Part shown: positions 22,701 through 34,876 of the stretch, in pieces
How the letters are laid out: each line of letters starts with the position of its first letter
How positions within the stretch are numbered: the first letter of the stretch is position 1
Origin: Allium sativum
Taxonomy: Eukaryota > Streptophyta > Magnoliopsida > Asparagales > Amaryllidaceae
Length of the DNA: 64,000 nt
Reading direction: 5' to 3'
Assembly: GCA_030737875.1 (NCBI GenBank)
Contig: CM060924.1
Location: 150,964,197 to 151,028,196, forward strand
Position numbers and translations under genes: made by a program
The notes under the pieces: generated by a model
The model's database searches: none
The model's input: the letters and a program-made list of their open reading frames with translations, nothing else
What the model was told of the DNA's origin: nothing

Positions 22701-24009
22701 ATTCATTTATAAAGATTTACTTTTAGTAACGGTTCTTCACTTTATAAATGTTCTCTTTAATAACGTTACTTCACTTATACAAGTGTTGCATACCCCTTCT
22801 ATTTAAAACTATCGGTGTTAAAAACCAATATCTCTTCTCTATATAAGTTCAGACTTATATATTTCATCTATCCAATGATAAATATTTAATTTAATTTATA
22901 AACTGTTATTTATAAATTAACCTTTCCATTTATCTGTTAAAAACAGATTTCCATTTTCTATTTATCTTCTGAATATTCCTTTGATTAAATTCTATTTATT
23001 TTTAATAAATAAATTTTCATTTAATCTATTTGCAAATGTTTGACAAATATTCCCTTCTAAATTCTATTTGTAAATGTTTTCTCCTTCTATTTGTTTGCAC
23101 ATAACTTCCTTGGTATTTGTGTTACAAATATTTTTCCTTTTAACTCTTTTGGGTTTTTCCTTAATTCACACCCAAAATTTATTTCATTCCCATTGATTTT
23201 ACTCAATTTATTCATTTCGATCCATTTAACTTACTTAAGTTAAATTTAATTTCAACCATTCAAATTCCCATTAACTAGTTGCTAATTAACTGTTTGCCTA
23301 TTTCACCCTTTTTATTTGAATATAACTTGTTCAAATATATGTCAACTTAATTATTCCTAATCTAATTATATTTTCAACTCGAGTAATATATTCGATTTCG
23401 AATATAAATTCTCAATCTCTTTCACTTATCCAAAAACCCAATTTCGACTCAAATTTCCTTTAACTAATTATTCACCAATTTAGTTAATTCTATTTAACCA
23501 TTTAAAATATGATTTTTTGTCTTAAAAGCCATTTCACTTACTTCACTGGAGTTCATATTCATTTTATCTTCAGTCTGGATTTTTCTAATGCCAAATTCGG
23601 ATTTTATTTCCTAAAAAATCCTTTTATTTATTTAATTAAACCGTTATGGTTTTCTAATGGTTCTGGCGCTGCTTTTCTAAAAATTTGATTTTGACATAAC
23701 TCAAAATCTTTACGACGAAATCCAGATTTTTCTCTTTCATTAGAAAACTATTGTTCAACCGGTCCCGACGATTCTTCTTTCAAAGGATTCCGACTTAATT
23801 TGAGTCATGTATACTAAATTGAAGTTCGAATTGCCAAATTACGAACTGGCGCGCTATGGCGAGCTCGTTTTAATTATATTTATAAATATAAACGTTTTAA
23901 CTTCGTTTATAATAAATTCAACTCCATTCTGATATATTTTTAATATATATCCAATCCATTTCATAATATTTCCGATCTATTTCACTATTAATATTCAAGT
24001 CCTCTACAT

Positions 24010-24600
24010 TTGCAATATTCAAATTCCATTTGAATTTCTTTATTCAAACTCTATATTTGAATTTCCTTCTATTCAAATTCTATTATCATTTCCTTCTATT
24101 CAAATTCTAATTCAACTTCTTATCTTCAAATTCTATTTGAAATCCTTCATTCAAAAACCCATTTCAAATCCCTTATTCAAATTCCATTTGAAATCCTTTA
24201 TTCGATTTCTATTTAAATTCCTTTGTTCAATTTCTATTTTAACTCCTTTGAATTTAACTTCTATTTCAAACTATATATTTTCTTGAATTCTAATATTCAA
24301 CCCCCACTTTATATTCTCTTTGAAATTCTATTTAACCAAATTCCATTTGAATTCTAATATTCAAATTTCTATTTGACTTTTCTTTATTCAAATCCATTTG
24401 AATTCCTTTGAATTCAAATTCCATTTCAATTTTCTTATACAATTTCTATTTGTGTTTTCTTTATTCAAACTCATTTGAATTCCCTTGAATTCAAATCTTT
24501 ATTTCACTTCTATTTGAATTATATATATTCAAATTCCTTTATTTTACTTCTATTTGAAATCTATCTTCCAATTCTCATTTCAAAATTCCTTTGAAGTAAT
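24010..24600. repeat. TTCAAATTCTATTTGAATT-type repeats, B internal
   Basis: Irregular repeats of TTCAAATTC and ATTTGAATTC fill this interval. No coding frame is visible. Confidence 0.7.
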
Positions 24601-25167
24601 ATAAATATATACATATATTTATCTATCTCAAATTCAAAACATTGAATTTTCCAACAACTTGTTTTTCCTTTCAAACAAATTTCCATCAAAATTTTTCTAA
24701 GGTAGCAATTCATCACTTAGAAACTCGAAAATGAACACTGGTGATGTTGCGACCATCATCAGAATTATTTCCCAGCTACTGAATGAGTTCAGTGCTTTAT
24801 TTCTTTCAAACTCCATTTAGAAAAATATTTTCCAAACTCCCAGGATTTTAAATTCTGAATTCTGTTTGGAATTCAATTTCAATTTATCACATTTGTATAT
24901 TTCATTTCATATACAAATTCCATTGGTTATATATAACTATTTCAGTTTTTATAATCTAATTCGATTATAATCCTAACAATCAACTTAACTATTTAAAACA
25001 ATATCGTGTCTAATTTTCTGTTCAAGTGTTTATAAACTCCTATCGACATAGTGGCGTCCCACGATTCGACCAAAATTTATAATCCACTCAACAGACTAGT
25101 CAACGCAATATAAAACAGTTTTTATATCAAATAACAAATATGCTCTCTCGTATATATATACACTCAA

Positions 25168-25204
25168 CTCATTCTAGGGTACTACAGATCCTATCTCTAA
25201 TGAG
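25168..25204 (-). promoter_or_regulatory. 37-nt post-PBS stem-loop, B
   Basis: In element orientation the outer arms are CTCATT and AATGAG and the inner arms TAGGAT and ACCCTA around a 7-nt loop, 36 nt after the PBS. Homologues of identical length are in A and E with compensating changes. It is a candidate RNA dimerisation/packaging signal. Confidence 0.7.
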
Positions 25205-25240
25205 CACATTCCAACAAGCCTAGGTATTCGCTCAACCTAA

Positions 25241-25252
25241 GCTCTGATACCA
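25241..25252 (-). other. B primer-binding site (initiator tRNA-Met)
   Basis: Minus strand TGGTATCAGAGC, two bases inside the 5' LTR end. A 12-nt match to the initiator tRNA-Met complement. Confidence 0.93.
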
Positions 25253-25254
25253 AC

Positions 25255-28200
25255 TGTAATGACCCGAAAATCCGGTAGAATTTGAGCTGACCAAAAACAC
25301 AAGTCTAACCCCAAATATCACGGAAATTCGAACCATTAATAGAAAGAAGTTAGAGGGTGAGGATAGGTAAGATAGAAACTTAGAATAGAAGAAGAAGAAG
25401 AACACAACATCAGAGTAACACGAATCTCACAGCGGAACGAATAACATATAATATATATAACATAACTTGAAATATACATCTGTACTTGAATATACATCAA
25501 TATCAAAGTACATCACTTACAACACAGCAGAAATAACTATAGCTATATGATCCTGAAGCCACCTGCTCCAAGCTCTTCCAGTATATCTGTAAATTCCCGA
25601 CTACTTGACTGCCCGTACAAATTTAGGCACCCAAGAGTTTAGGGAAAACAACAAAGTAAACTCCGGGTCAGTCATGGGACTGGTATGAGTAAACAGTTTA
25701 AAACAGTTTCAGAAAACTAAATGATATCTCATAAGACCACGCCGTATAACATGGAACGGGTTTTTCCTTTATGAAAATCCAAACACTTGACTTATCTTTA
25801 TATCAAAACTCTTTTGATATTATAATAATGTCTAAATCAAGTAAATAACAATCTAGTGGAACGTTTGCATCTTACGTTCCACATATATATACAATCAAAA
25901 CCGCAAGCACGTATTGGGTAATGGATTTCCAACTATGACAAGGTATGGAGCCACCTTCCGCTGGTATATCTCTAGAGGAGAATCGCCGAGTTCAACAAGA
26001 ACATCTTGCAACTCAGCCACACATGACCGACCACTCATTTCGCTTGAGTGTATCGAATGTATATCACCAATGATTGGGATCAGCAACCGTTTCCCGAATG
26101 GGACAGCATCGACAATAGATTTTTAGAAGTAAATGAAACTCTAGATCAGGTGATTATACACCCTAATAGGTGCGACCTACATAGCCATGCTGCTTGCCCG
26201 ATTTCTGTCATTTACCGGTTGATGAGGCTAGAAGCTACGCTTTATCATCACACCAGATTCACTTCGAATGTCACATCGTCAAATCCATCAAATCACCGAT
26301 TTACGTCTACAACAGTACATTACGTGTTAGTTAAAAGAAGTTTCCTTCTCCGCTTCCACTCTTGGTACGGTTGAAGAAATCAATGTACGTGACCTTTCTG
26401 GAAATACTCTGTCAGACATTCATCCATACACGTCACCCAGAACAGGATGAACCGAAGGCGCTATTTCTATAAATAGAAAAAGTCCTTGCACTCTACTCCG
26501 TCTTCGATTATCTTTATATAATCTGATTCGCATGCTACTGCCGATATGGAGTGGTTCTTCGGATAATAATCCAACCGGACTCTCCATATTGACAACGATG
26601 GTCAAAACTTCGATAGTCTGTGTTTTAACTATCGAATAAAAACAAGTCTTTCGATAGTCGATGATTTAACTATCGAATAAAACAAGTGTTCATCCAAACA
26701 TCCAACAATCACTGAACCTTTAATTAATATTCCATTAATTAAATCTCTTTTCTATTTCTTTATCAATATTTGTTAACCAAATATTTTCAATAACCATATT
26801 GGCCTTTTACGTTATTTGGAAAACATTTCCGAATATCGCCTTCTTTTATTTTCTAAACTTTAGAAAATATTCATTATTCTATTTCCAAGCTTTGCACATA
26901 TTTGGGTTAAAACAGATGTTGTGCAAAACATCGTTACGACAACCCAAATACAGTATTTAACGAATTCTTATTCCACATTGATCTTCGAGCCTGAATCTTG
27001 CTACTTATCGGTATATCATGAAATCAACCAAGTTGGGGTATAATTACCTCTCAGACCTTGACTGAATAACATTTAACGTCAAAACAGACAAGACTACTTA
27101 CTCGAATAATCAATACCATACAACTGATTATTCACCATTAAACACATATACATTTTCTCTTTCTATTCCTACGAGATTTTATTCTTATACTTACCTTTTT
27201 ATTTTACTATTCTATTTCTAAGTTCGTTTTCTAATCGACTTCTATATATTTTGATATGTTAATTTCTAACTATCAAATTATCTTAAAAAAATATTCTATC
27301 TCCTTAAATTCCCGGAAAAATTCGCCATAACCTCCTTTGTACCGGGAGCATCGGGTAATTTCAAATAGCTTTCCCGGTCCTTCTCATCTCAAAAAGAAAA
27401 AGAAAAAGCCAAGCGGCTAGCCGATACGGCGCATAAAATCTCATATGGAAATTAAATACGTACCTTTTGGTCGGGTATTCTATTTATTTCACTTCTATAC
27501 TTTATTCCATGCCTGTCTCCTGTATGTCTATACCTGTCCAATCTATTTTAACTATACCAATCGTTTTAACTCAATTTGTTAATTAAATCTGTTACTTAAC
27601 TTTTCAGTCTATTTCACCTTTATATTTGAACATGAAATGTACAAATATATTTTAACTGCATATTAACAAATTCTAATTATACTTATACTCTCGTTCCCTT
27701 ATCGACTTCTCTATTCAAATTCCAATTCAATTCTATTTGAATTCTCTTTATTTAAACTTCATTTGAATTCTATTTTTCAAATTCTATAGTTTAAAGTCCA
27801 TTTGAATTTCTATATTCAAATCGTTTAAAGCCCCTTTGAATTTCTATATTCAAATTCTATAGTTTAAAGTCTGTTTGAATTTCTATATTCAAATCTATAT
27901 TCAAAGTCTATTTGAATTTCTATATTCAAATTCCATTTGAAATACTATATTCAAATTCTATAGTTTAAAGTCCATTTGAATTTGATTATTCAAATCTCTA
28001 TTTCAATTCCTTAAATTCTAAGTCCATTTGAATTCTCGGCATTTATTTATAAACAACGTTTATAACTTCAATTCAAATCCCACCTTTCCATTTATAAACA
28101 ACGTTTATAAATTCAATTCAAATCCCATATTTTCATTTATAAACAAAGTTTGTAAATTTGATTCAAATTCCATCTTTTCATTTATAAACAACGTTTATAA

Positions 28201-30304
28201 ATTCGATTCAAATTCCATCCTTTTCATTTATAAACAACTTTATAAATTCGATTCACTTGTTTTATATACTTTCAAAACAAGTTAAATATTTTCTATAGTT
28301 CCTTTAAAATTCAAATTCTATTTATAAAAATAGAATTTCATTTTTATATATCAAATACCCTTTTGATGTTTTTATGAATCAATATCTCAAGCCCCCAGTG
28401 ATATTTACTCAATCAAATCAACCAATTTTCAATCATTTGATTTGTAACACATCATATATGAATATATATGAAATCAAACAAACAACAATAGATAATATAT
28501 ATTTTTGAGGAATCCAGTTGGATTCCTCCAACCTGTTTCCCTGCATCCACAGACGTTAGCACATAAATAATACCCATCCTGCTTCGAGGCAGAATATCGC
28601 GGTATAGAAGGTCATCCACTAATCATAGCGTGGGGCGTATAGGGTAATCATCCGCTATGAAACTGCGGGCATCCGCTAATGAAACTGCGGGAATCCAACC
28701 AATCATCAACCCAATATATATATATATATATATAATAGTCAACCAATCCTAAATAACTAACATATATTTTTAAAACAATCAGACAGCATTCAAACAAGCA
28801 TAACATTTATTTTTAACGATATAAAAATAAATTCTAAATAAAAGGTGAGATTTACTCACCGTGGTATTTTATTTCGATCCACTCCATTTTAATCCAATTT
28901 AATTTCAGCTTATGAGATCCCCAGCTTATGCATTTTTGATCGACTTCATTCGTTAAAACCTTGTATAAATTAAATATGATATTTAATTTAACCTACATAA
29001 CCATTTAAATAATTCTTACTTGTTAATTAAAAATTAAATAAATAAACTTAGTTACCTAAATCACCATTTTCCAAACAGCCCCTAAGACTGCAATCTTCTT
29101 TTCGGCATTTCACCGAACACCACACAGTCAACTACCCACTTTAAATTCTATCTTCTCCTTTTTAATTCTCTCTTCCTAACTGAAAACAATTGCTAAAGCT
29201 TGTTGCTTGACTGCCCCTAATTTCTCTCGACCTTCTGCATTCACCAATCCCTTAACCCATGCTACAGTGAGTAGCAGCATTCCTCCTTCGAACAGAATCT
29301 GATCCGAACCCTTTTTTTCTGCATCGACCCTACTTCATGTTTATCCTCATCGCAACTGAAGTCGCAGCTCCTCACGCGACTGCTTCCAGCAAGGATCGAG
29401 CTTCGGGGATCCTAGATCGTCATCAGATAATCGAACTCCACCCAGTTCGATTTCCAGTCCACTCCATCTATCAATAACGAACTCCACTCCTTCGAAACGC
29501 AACCCAGTTGTCACCAGTAGTAGTTCGATTTTCTAACGTCGGCCTCCTCTAGGGTGCAACGTCCTCCTTCCAATGATTTTCCCCATTCGCGATGTTTGAT
29601 TTCGATTTGGTTTCGCTCTCGATTGATTTGGAAACTGGTTTGGGGATTTTGATTTTGCTTGAAATGGTTTTTTTTCAGAAAGAATCGGTTCTGTCAAAAT
29701 GAAAATAAGGGTAGGTAGCGGTTGTATATATAATAGGAGAAGGAACAGATCGTGGCATTAATTTCTTCATTCATTTCTGAGTGGTTGAGGAAAGGAACAC
29801 CTCACTGTGAACGGTGGAATGAAGAAGGCTACTCATTATTTTATTTTAATTTATTTTTGAACTTGTATCCTTTAAATTAAAATACTTCTTGACTGCGAAC
29901 TCCTTTCTGAACCCAACAACTGTCATTTCTGGGGTAAAACTACTATTCTGAACCCACTGGGATAAGTATCGAAGTCCAGTTCGATCATCCCGAACAGATA
30001 TTAATTTAAATCGATTTAATTTAAATTTCAAACCATTTAAATTCTTCGATAATTATTGAATATTATTATTCTAATTCAAACAGAATTATGTATTGATTAT
30101 CTGAACTGATTTCAAATCAGTTTTCATTTCGAATTTAGTTATTCGCTGATTCCTTATTTTGATAATTTAATATATACGATATTAAATCGAAATCGATGTT
30201 TAAATCGATAACATAAATATAAAAATTCATTTATATTATCAACTAAATATTTAAATCCATTCTAAATATTTAAAATTTGTTGGTCGAAATCCCGGGTCAT
30301 TACA
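25255..30304 (-). mobile_element. B right (5') LTR, 5050 bp
   Basis: Starts TGTAATGACCCG and ends CGGGTCATTACA, a perfect 12-bp terminal inverted repeat. It is the copy of 16570-21615, with the same 45-bp array (five units starting at 28046, 28091, 28136, 28181 and 28227), hairpins at 28507-28528 and 28844-28860, and module at 27310-27480. A longer (TA)n run at about 28713-28735 distinguishes it from the left LTR. In element orientation this copy would provide the promoter. Confidence 0.94.
28046..28270. repeat. 45-bp tandem array, B right LTR (5 copies)
   Basis: Same unit and copy number as the left LTR (steps 45, 45, 45, 46), so the array existed before B inserted. Confidence 0.93.
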
Positions 30305-30394
30305 ACTCCATTCTCGCTCAATTTCTAAATTTATAATTTAGATTATCAATTCACATTTCAATCTAATTACAGATTCATTAAAACTCCTTTTACT

Positions 30395-30600
30395 GGGTTA
30401 AAGAACTAATGTCATTTAAAACACAGTTCACGACAAACCCAAATCACATTCTATTTATTATCGGGTTAAAGAACTAGTGTTATTTAAAACACAGTTAACG
30501 TTAAACCCAAATCACATTCTATTTATTATCGGGTTAAAGAACAAATGTTATTTAAAACACCGTTCACGATAAACCCACAAATCAATTTTATTTAAAACCC
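30395..30600. repeat. 68-bp tandem repeat, A left LTR (3 copies)
   Basis: GGGTTAAAGAAC recurs at 30395, 30463 and 30531. Each unit also holds AAACCC, so GGGTT/AACCC arms face each other. The right LTR has it at 37980, 38048 and 38116. A' has a single unit near 2125, so the triplication is specific to A. Confidence 0.88.
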
Positions 30601-31199
30601 ATTTCAATTCCAATGTATTTATTTAAAAATAAATGGGTTTTAATTGTAGTTCAAACTAGTTCATTTCGACAAAAATATATTTTTATCTTTTCAAATGTGG
30701 AGTTTTTCATCCCAATTTTTCCCCAAATCATTTCTCATGATTTTACACAAATTATTACTATTTTTAATAATTTTATCAAGGCCAGTACAGTCGATTTCCA
30801 TCAACGGCCATCGAACTGCACTTACAGCGACCTTTTCCAAATTTTATTTGGACGTATCTCCAAATCCAACCATTAGATTTCAAGTTTCTAATATTCGTTA
30901 GAAAGCTCTTTTCAATACGAACCCAACGGTTCCGATTTTAGGAGAATTGACGGTCGGATCTCCCGTAATGTCCATTCAAAATAAATGGTCAAAATTCACG
31001 AACTGCCGCGGCGCGGCGCGTTCTATTCAGGCCATTATATAATATATATATAATATATATAATATATATTTCGTCGATTTCTATTTAAAACGAATTTTAT
31101 AAATAGTTTTGAATTTGTTTCATAAACAATTTAAACCGTTATTTCAAATTCCAATAAAAATTGAATTTTCTATTTTAAATCCTTTTTACTTTCATTTCT

Positions 31200-31760
31200 A
31201 TTTGATTTCAATTCAAATCGATTTTAATTCGATTCGAATTCATTTTCTTTTCAATTCAATTCAATTCGAATTCATTTTCTATTCAATTCGAATTCATTTC
31301 GTTTTCTATTCAAATCAAATTAAATTCGTTATATATTCCATTGAAATCAAATTCGTTTTCTATTCGATTCGAATTCAAATTGGTTTTCTATCCAATTCGA
31401 ATTCAATTCGTTTTCTATTCAAATCAAATTCAGTTCTTTTTCTATTCAATTCAAATCAAATTCGTTATATATTCAATTGAAATCAAATTCGTTATCTAAT
31501 CAAATCAAATTCAATTCGTTTTCTATTCAATTCAAGTCAAATTCGTTATATATTCAATTGAAATCAAATTCGTTTTCTATTCGATTCGAATTCAAATTGG
31601 TTTTCTATCCAATTCAAATTCAATTCGTTTTCTATTCATATCAAATTCAATTCGTTTTCTATTCAATTCAAATCAAATTCGTTATATATTCAATTGAAAT
31701 CAAATTCGTTATCTAATCAAATCAAATTCAATTTGTTTTCTATTCAATTCAAATCAAATT
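31200..31760. repeat. Degenerate AATTCGTTTTCTATTCAA array, A left LTR
   Basis: Irregular units of about 27-33 bp rich in GAATTC, AATCAAATTCGTT and TATTCAATTGAAATC. The right LTR counterpart is 38810-39340. The A' counterpart is the regular 27-bp array. Frames reading through it give S/F/I/N/K-rich peptides without meaning. Confidence 0.85.
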
Positions 31761-32932
31761 TCATTTCAAAATATTCGATTTTGAAATCACTTTTCAATAT
31801 TCATTTTAAATGAATAAAATCGATATAAATATCGTTCACGTCAAAATGGCGTCAATCTAATCAGTACGGCTTCATATATTTCTATTTTCAAATATACTAT
31901 TTCAAATATTTCTATTTCAAAATATTTCTATTTCAAATATTTCTATTTCAAATATTTCTATTTCAAAATATTTCTATTATCAAAATGTTTCGTTCAACAC
32001 ATGACTAATCTCAACGGATGAGTACTGTCAACACGTGAACCTTTATTTTATATTGATAAACATGTAAATTTTATTATTAAAATATTCCGTTCAATACATG
32101 ACTAATCTCAACGGATGAGTACGGTCAACACATGAACCTTTATTTTATAATATTCTTATTTTTCCGATTGGAATGAGGCCCAATCAATTACCATATAAAG
32201 TTAATTATATGGACTCCATACAACAAATGTATATAATAGCAACGATAAATAATCAACCATCATCCAAAGTGCACTACACTGTAAAAGCATCAAATATAGA
32301 TATCTAACGCTTACAACAGCCTGTCAATCAATCGATCGACATACAACTAATTATTGGGACTAGTGTATACCGTATTTTATCCCAATACCCATGTGGCATT
32401 TCAAACAATCAAACACAGGTTTTATTTGTGCAGTTGGGCGATGTGTAAAATTTATCGTCCCAATCAATGTCATTCAAATAGGTGTACATAAACAAACCAT
32501 CTGTTTGTAAATAAATATTTATTTATTCACATTCACAATATTCATATTCACGTTAAAAATTATATTTTTAACGATAAAACATTTTATTTTAACATATGAA
32601 TTTCTATTCAGTTCATTCTTTAAATAAAATGATATTTTTATTTTTCTAACTTATTTTAGAAAATTTCGGCGGCATAACGACACGATACTAGAAACGGGAC
32701 GAGGCCTAACCTTATCCCCGGTCTAGTGAAGGCCCACGCCATTCACACATCAATCAAATCCATTAATTTCACCAAACAATTCAATTCAAACCAAATAAAC
32801 TAACCAACTACACATCCAAACAATTTAACAAACAAGCCATCCATGGTCTGTGGATGACGGGTGTCGGGTGCTACTAAACACTGTCTGCATCCTAGTGTAT
32901 ATATATATATAACTAGAAAAAGAAATTGAAGA

Positions 32933-32947
32933 GTGAGAAGTTCTCAC
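32933..32947 (-). promoter_or_regulatory. GTGAGAA/TTCTCAC hairpin, A left LTR
   Basis: A 7-bp stem with a single central base (GTGAGAAGTTCTCAC). It occupies the place of the GGTGAG hairpin of B and the GTGAGT hairpin of E. The second copy is at 40521-40535. Confidence 0.72.
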
Positions 32948-33036
32948 CGAAAGCTATCCCAACTTCACGACACTTCATTTGTAGAAATCTTCATCTTTTT
33001 CGCCTTTTGTCACTTTCGTTGCCCGTAGCCACAACA

Positions 33037-33274
33037 TATATAAAAATCGAATTTTTACTTCGTTGTTCAATATATAAAAATCGAATTTTTACTATGCTAT
33101 TCAATATATAAAAATCAAATTTTTACTATGCTATTCAATATATAAAAATCGAATTTTTACTATGCTATTCAATATATAAAAATCGAATTTTTACTATGCT
33201 ATTCAACATATAAAAATCGAATTTTTACTATGCTATTCAATATATAAAAATCGAATTTTTACTTCGCTATTCAT
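33037..33274. repeat. 34-bp tandem array, A left LTR (7 copies)
   Basis: TATAAAAATCGAATTTTTAC-type units start at 33037 and every 34 bp to 33241. Each contains AAAAAT CGA ATTTTT, an inverted repeat. The right LTR has eight units (40625-40896), so copy number changed after insertion. Confidence 0.94.
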
Positions 33275-33598
33275 ATAGGCAAAAATTCTATTTTTATCAT
33301 ATTATTCTATACATAAAGATTTTGCCTTTTCAAATTTAAAGATTTCGCCTTTTCAAAAATAAATATGATATTGCTAATATTCCTATCATGTAAAAGTTAT
33401 ATTTTTAATTCTCTACATAAACAAAAATCATATTTTTACATCTTCTACATAATAAAGATTATATTTTTAATACTTTAAAAATATAAAAATCATATTTTTA
33501 TAATCGTACACATAGAAAAATCATGTTTTCTATTCACAAGGAATTCATATTCAATCGAAGAACTTATTCATAGATTAAATACATATTTTTTTTATAAA

Positions 33599-33960
33599 TC
33601 AAAGACTGAAAGAGAGAAAGAAAAACTTACAGTAAATTTTTTCTAGGGTTTCAGGAGCAAAATCGAATTGGGGGAGGGTTTTTCGGGGTTGCGGAGGTGG
33701 GGTGAAGCGTCGTCGGTCTTCCATCGTGGGGGCGCGCTCGTGTCTGGACAGGGAGACAGGGTTGCGAGCAGGTAAGGGGAAGGAGAGGAAGGAGTGGAGA
33801 AGAAGAAGGGGAGGATGCTCTGGTGGGGCGCGCGTTGGAGATAGGGGGAGGCGACGGGGGTTATAGGGGATCGATCCCGATTTTTTTTAATTTTTTTTAA
33901 TATCTTTTTCGAAATGAAGAAGGAGGGGGGGGGGCAAAGGAAATAAAGGAGAGGAAGGAG
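33599..33960 (-). promoter_or_regulatory. GC-rich leader-like cassette with 41-codon ORF, A left LTR
   Basis: On the minus strand this reads as a CT-rich leader, an ATG at 33724 and a 41-codon frame (MEDRRRFTPPPQPRKTLP...) ending at 33599. An ACT|GTAAGTTTTTC splice-donor-like site lies near its end, and a telo-box-like AAACCCTAG sits inside. The right LTR keeps the ORF (ATG at 41344) with three amino-acid changes. A G10 run (33925-33934) lies upstream. It looks like the 5' end of a plant gene, or the element's own R-region leader. No protein family was recognised. Confidence 0.5.
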
Positions 33961-34859
33961 GGATTTTAATTTTTTTAATTATTTAATTTGCAAAGAGTTG
34001 ACTTTTACATACGACCTCTAAACGAGGCCCACCGCCTGTCGTCCATAGCTAATTACCCCCATTCCGAACACAATGGGATATGTATCGTAGGCTGATTCGA
34101 TAGTTACAATCAGTTTCCGTCAAAATCAACATATAACTCTATATATTGAATTTGAATGCACATTTCAATTTACTGGGGTCACATACTAACTCGAAAAATT
34201 CCAGAAAAATATTTTCTATCTTAGTATTGACGATACGGTCCTAACAAAACTAGTTTCGTCGAATTCTGAGACCGTTGAAAAAATGGCCATTTTCCAGTCG
34301 ATTAAAAACAACTAAAACTGGTCAAACGCGTTTTCCTTTGCCACACTCACATATTGGTTCGAAAAATTATGAAATTTGGAATCTAATAATAATTTGACAT
34401 CACGGACCCAACAAAAGTGGTTTCGTCGAAATCCGAGGTCGTTTGCAAAATTCCCATTTTTAAGGGCCTGAATTCCATAGCGACTATTCAGAATTTTCAA
34501 CTGGACATATCTTTTGATTTCCGCTATGAAATTTCTATTTTTCAAATTCGTTGGAAAGATATTCACAATAAGATCCTATTATTTTCGGTTTCACTAAAAT
34601 CCGGATTGTTTTGCACCCGGTACATTCAATTGAAGTTTGAAATCGAATTATCGAACTACCGCGCCGTTTTCAATTCTATTATAATTATAAATAAATATTT
34701 AAATTCCAACGACTACGCGTATAATATATACGTTCGATTTATTTTCAAAATAAATTTCTCGTCAATATTATTTAAAATAATTCATTTTAAAAATTCAAAA
34801 TTCGCAAAAATTGCCAAAACAAAAAATTTTAAACTGGCACAGATTTTCGGGTTATTACA

Positions 34860-34876
34860 ATCTCCCCCACTTAAAA
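34860..34876 (-). other. A polypurine tract
   Basis: The minus strand reads TTTTAAGTGGGGGAGAT next to the LTR start TGTAATAACCCG. The preceding GGGGACGAAAAG is the Tekay/Del-type signature. Confidence 0.88.

Larger units (their letters stand above)
21616..25254 (-). mobile_element. B internal region, 3.64 kb, non-coding
   Basis: Lies between the two LTRs, with PPT at 21616-21633 and PBS at 25241-25252. No gag or pol motif is visible and there is no long open frame. Reading from the PBS it holds the 37-nt leader stem-loop (25168-25204), TTCAAATT-type repeats (24010-24600), a segment matching the E LTR start core (23640-23940), A/T-rich word repeats (22700-23110), TCGATAACTCC-type repeats (21740-22700) and a PPT-proximal segment. 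The size of LTR (5 kb) and internal domain (3.6 kb) is like LARD elements of cereals. Confidence 0.88.
30305..34859 (-). mobile_element. A left (3') LTR, inner segment after the B insertion
   Basis: Resumes with the TSD ACTCC (30305-30309) and aligns with 37894-42487. It ends CGGGTTATTACA. Joined to 14572-16569 it makes an LTR of about 6.55 kb. Contents in plus order are a 68-bp triple repeat, TA/GC tracts, a degenerate FSIQF-type array, the GTGAG hairpin (32933-32947), a 34-bp array, a GC-rich leader cassette (33640-33950), and an LTR start core. The open frames at 34417-34917 and 42045-42494 are its shadow and no protein is recognisable. Confidence 0.92.

Noticed and set aside
25241..25254. 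tRNA gene suggested by tRNA-Met-like sequence
   Set aside because: Only the 12-13 nt complement of the tRNA 3' end is present at each LTR edge. There is no cloverleaf, so these are primer-binding sites.
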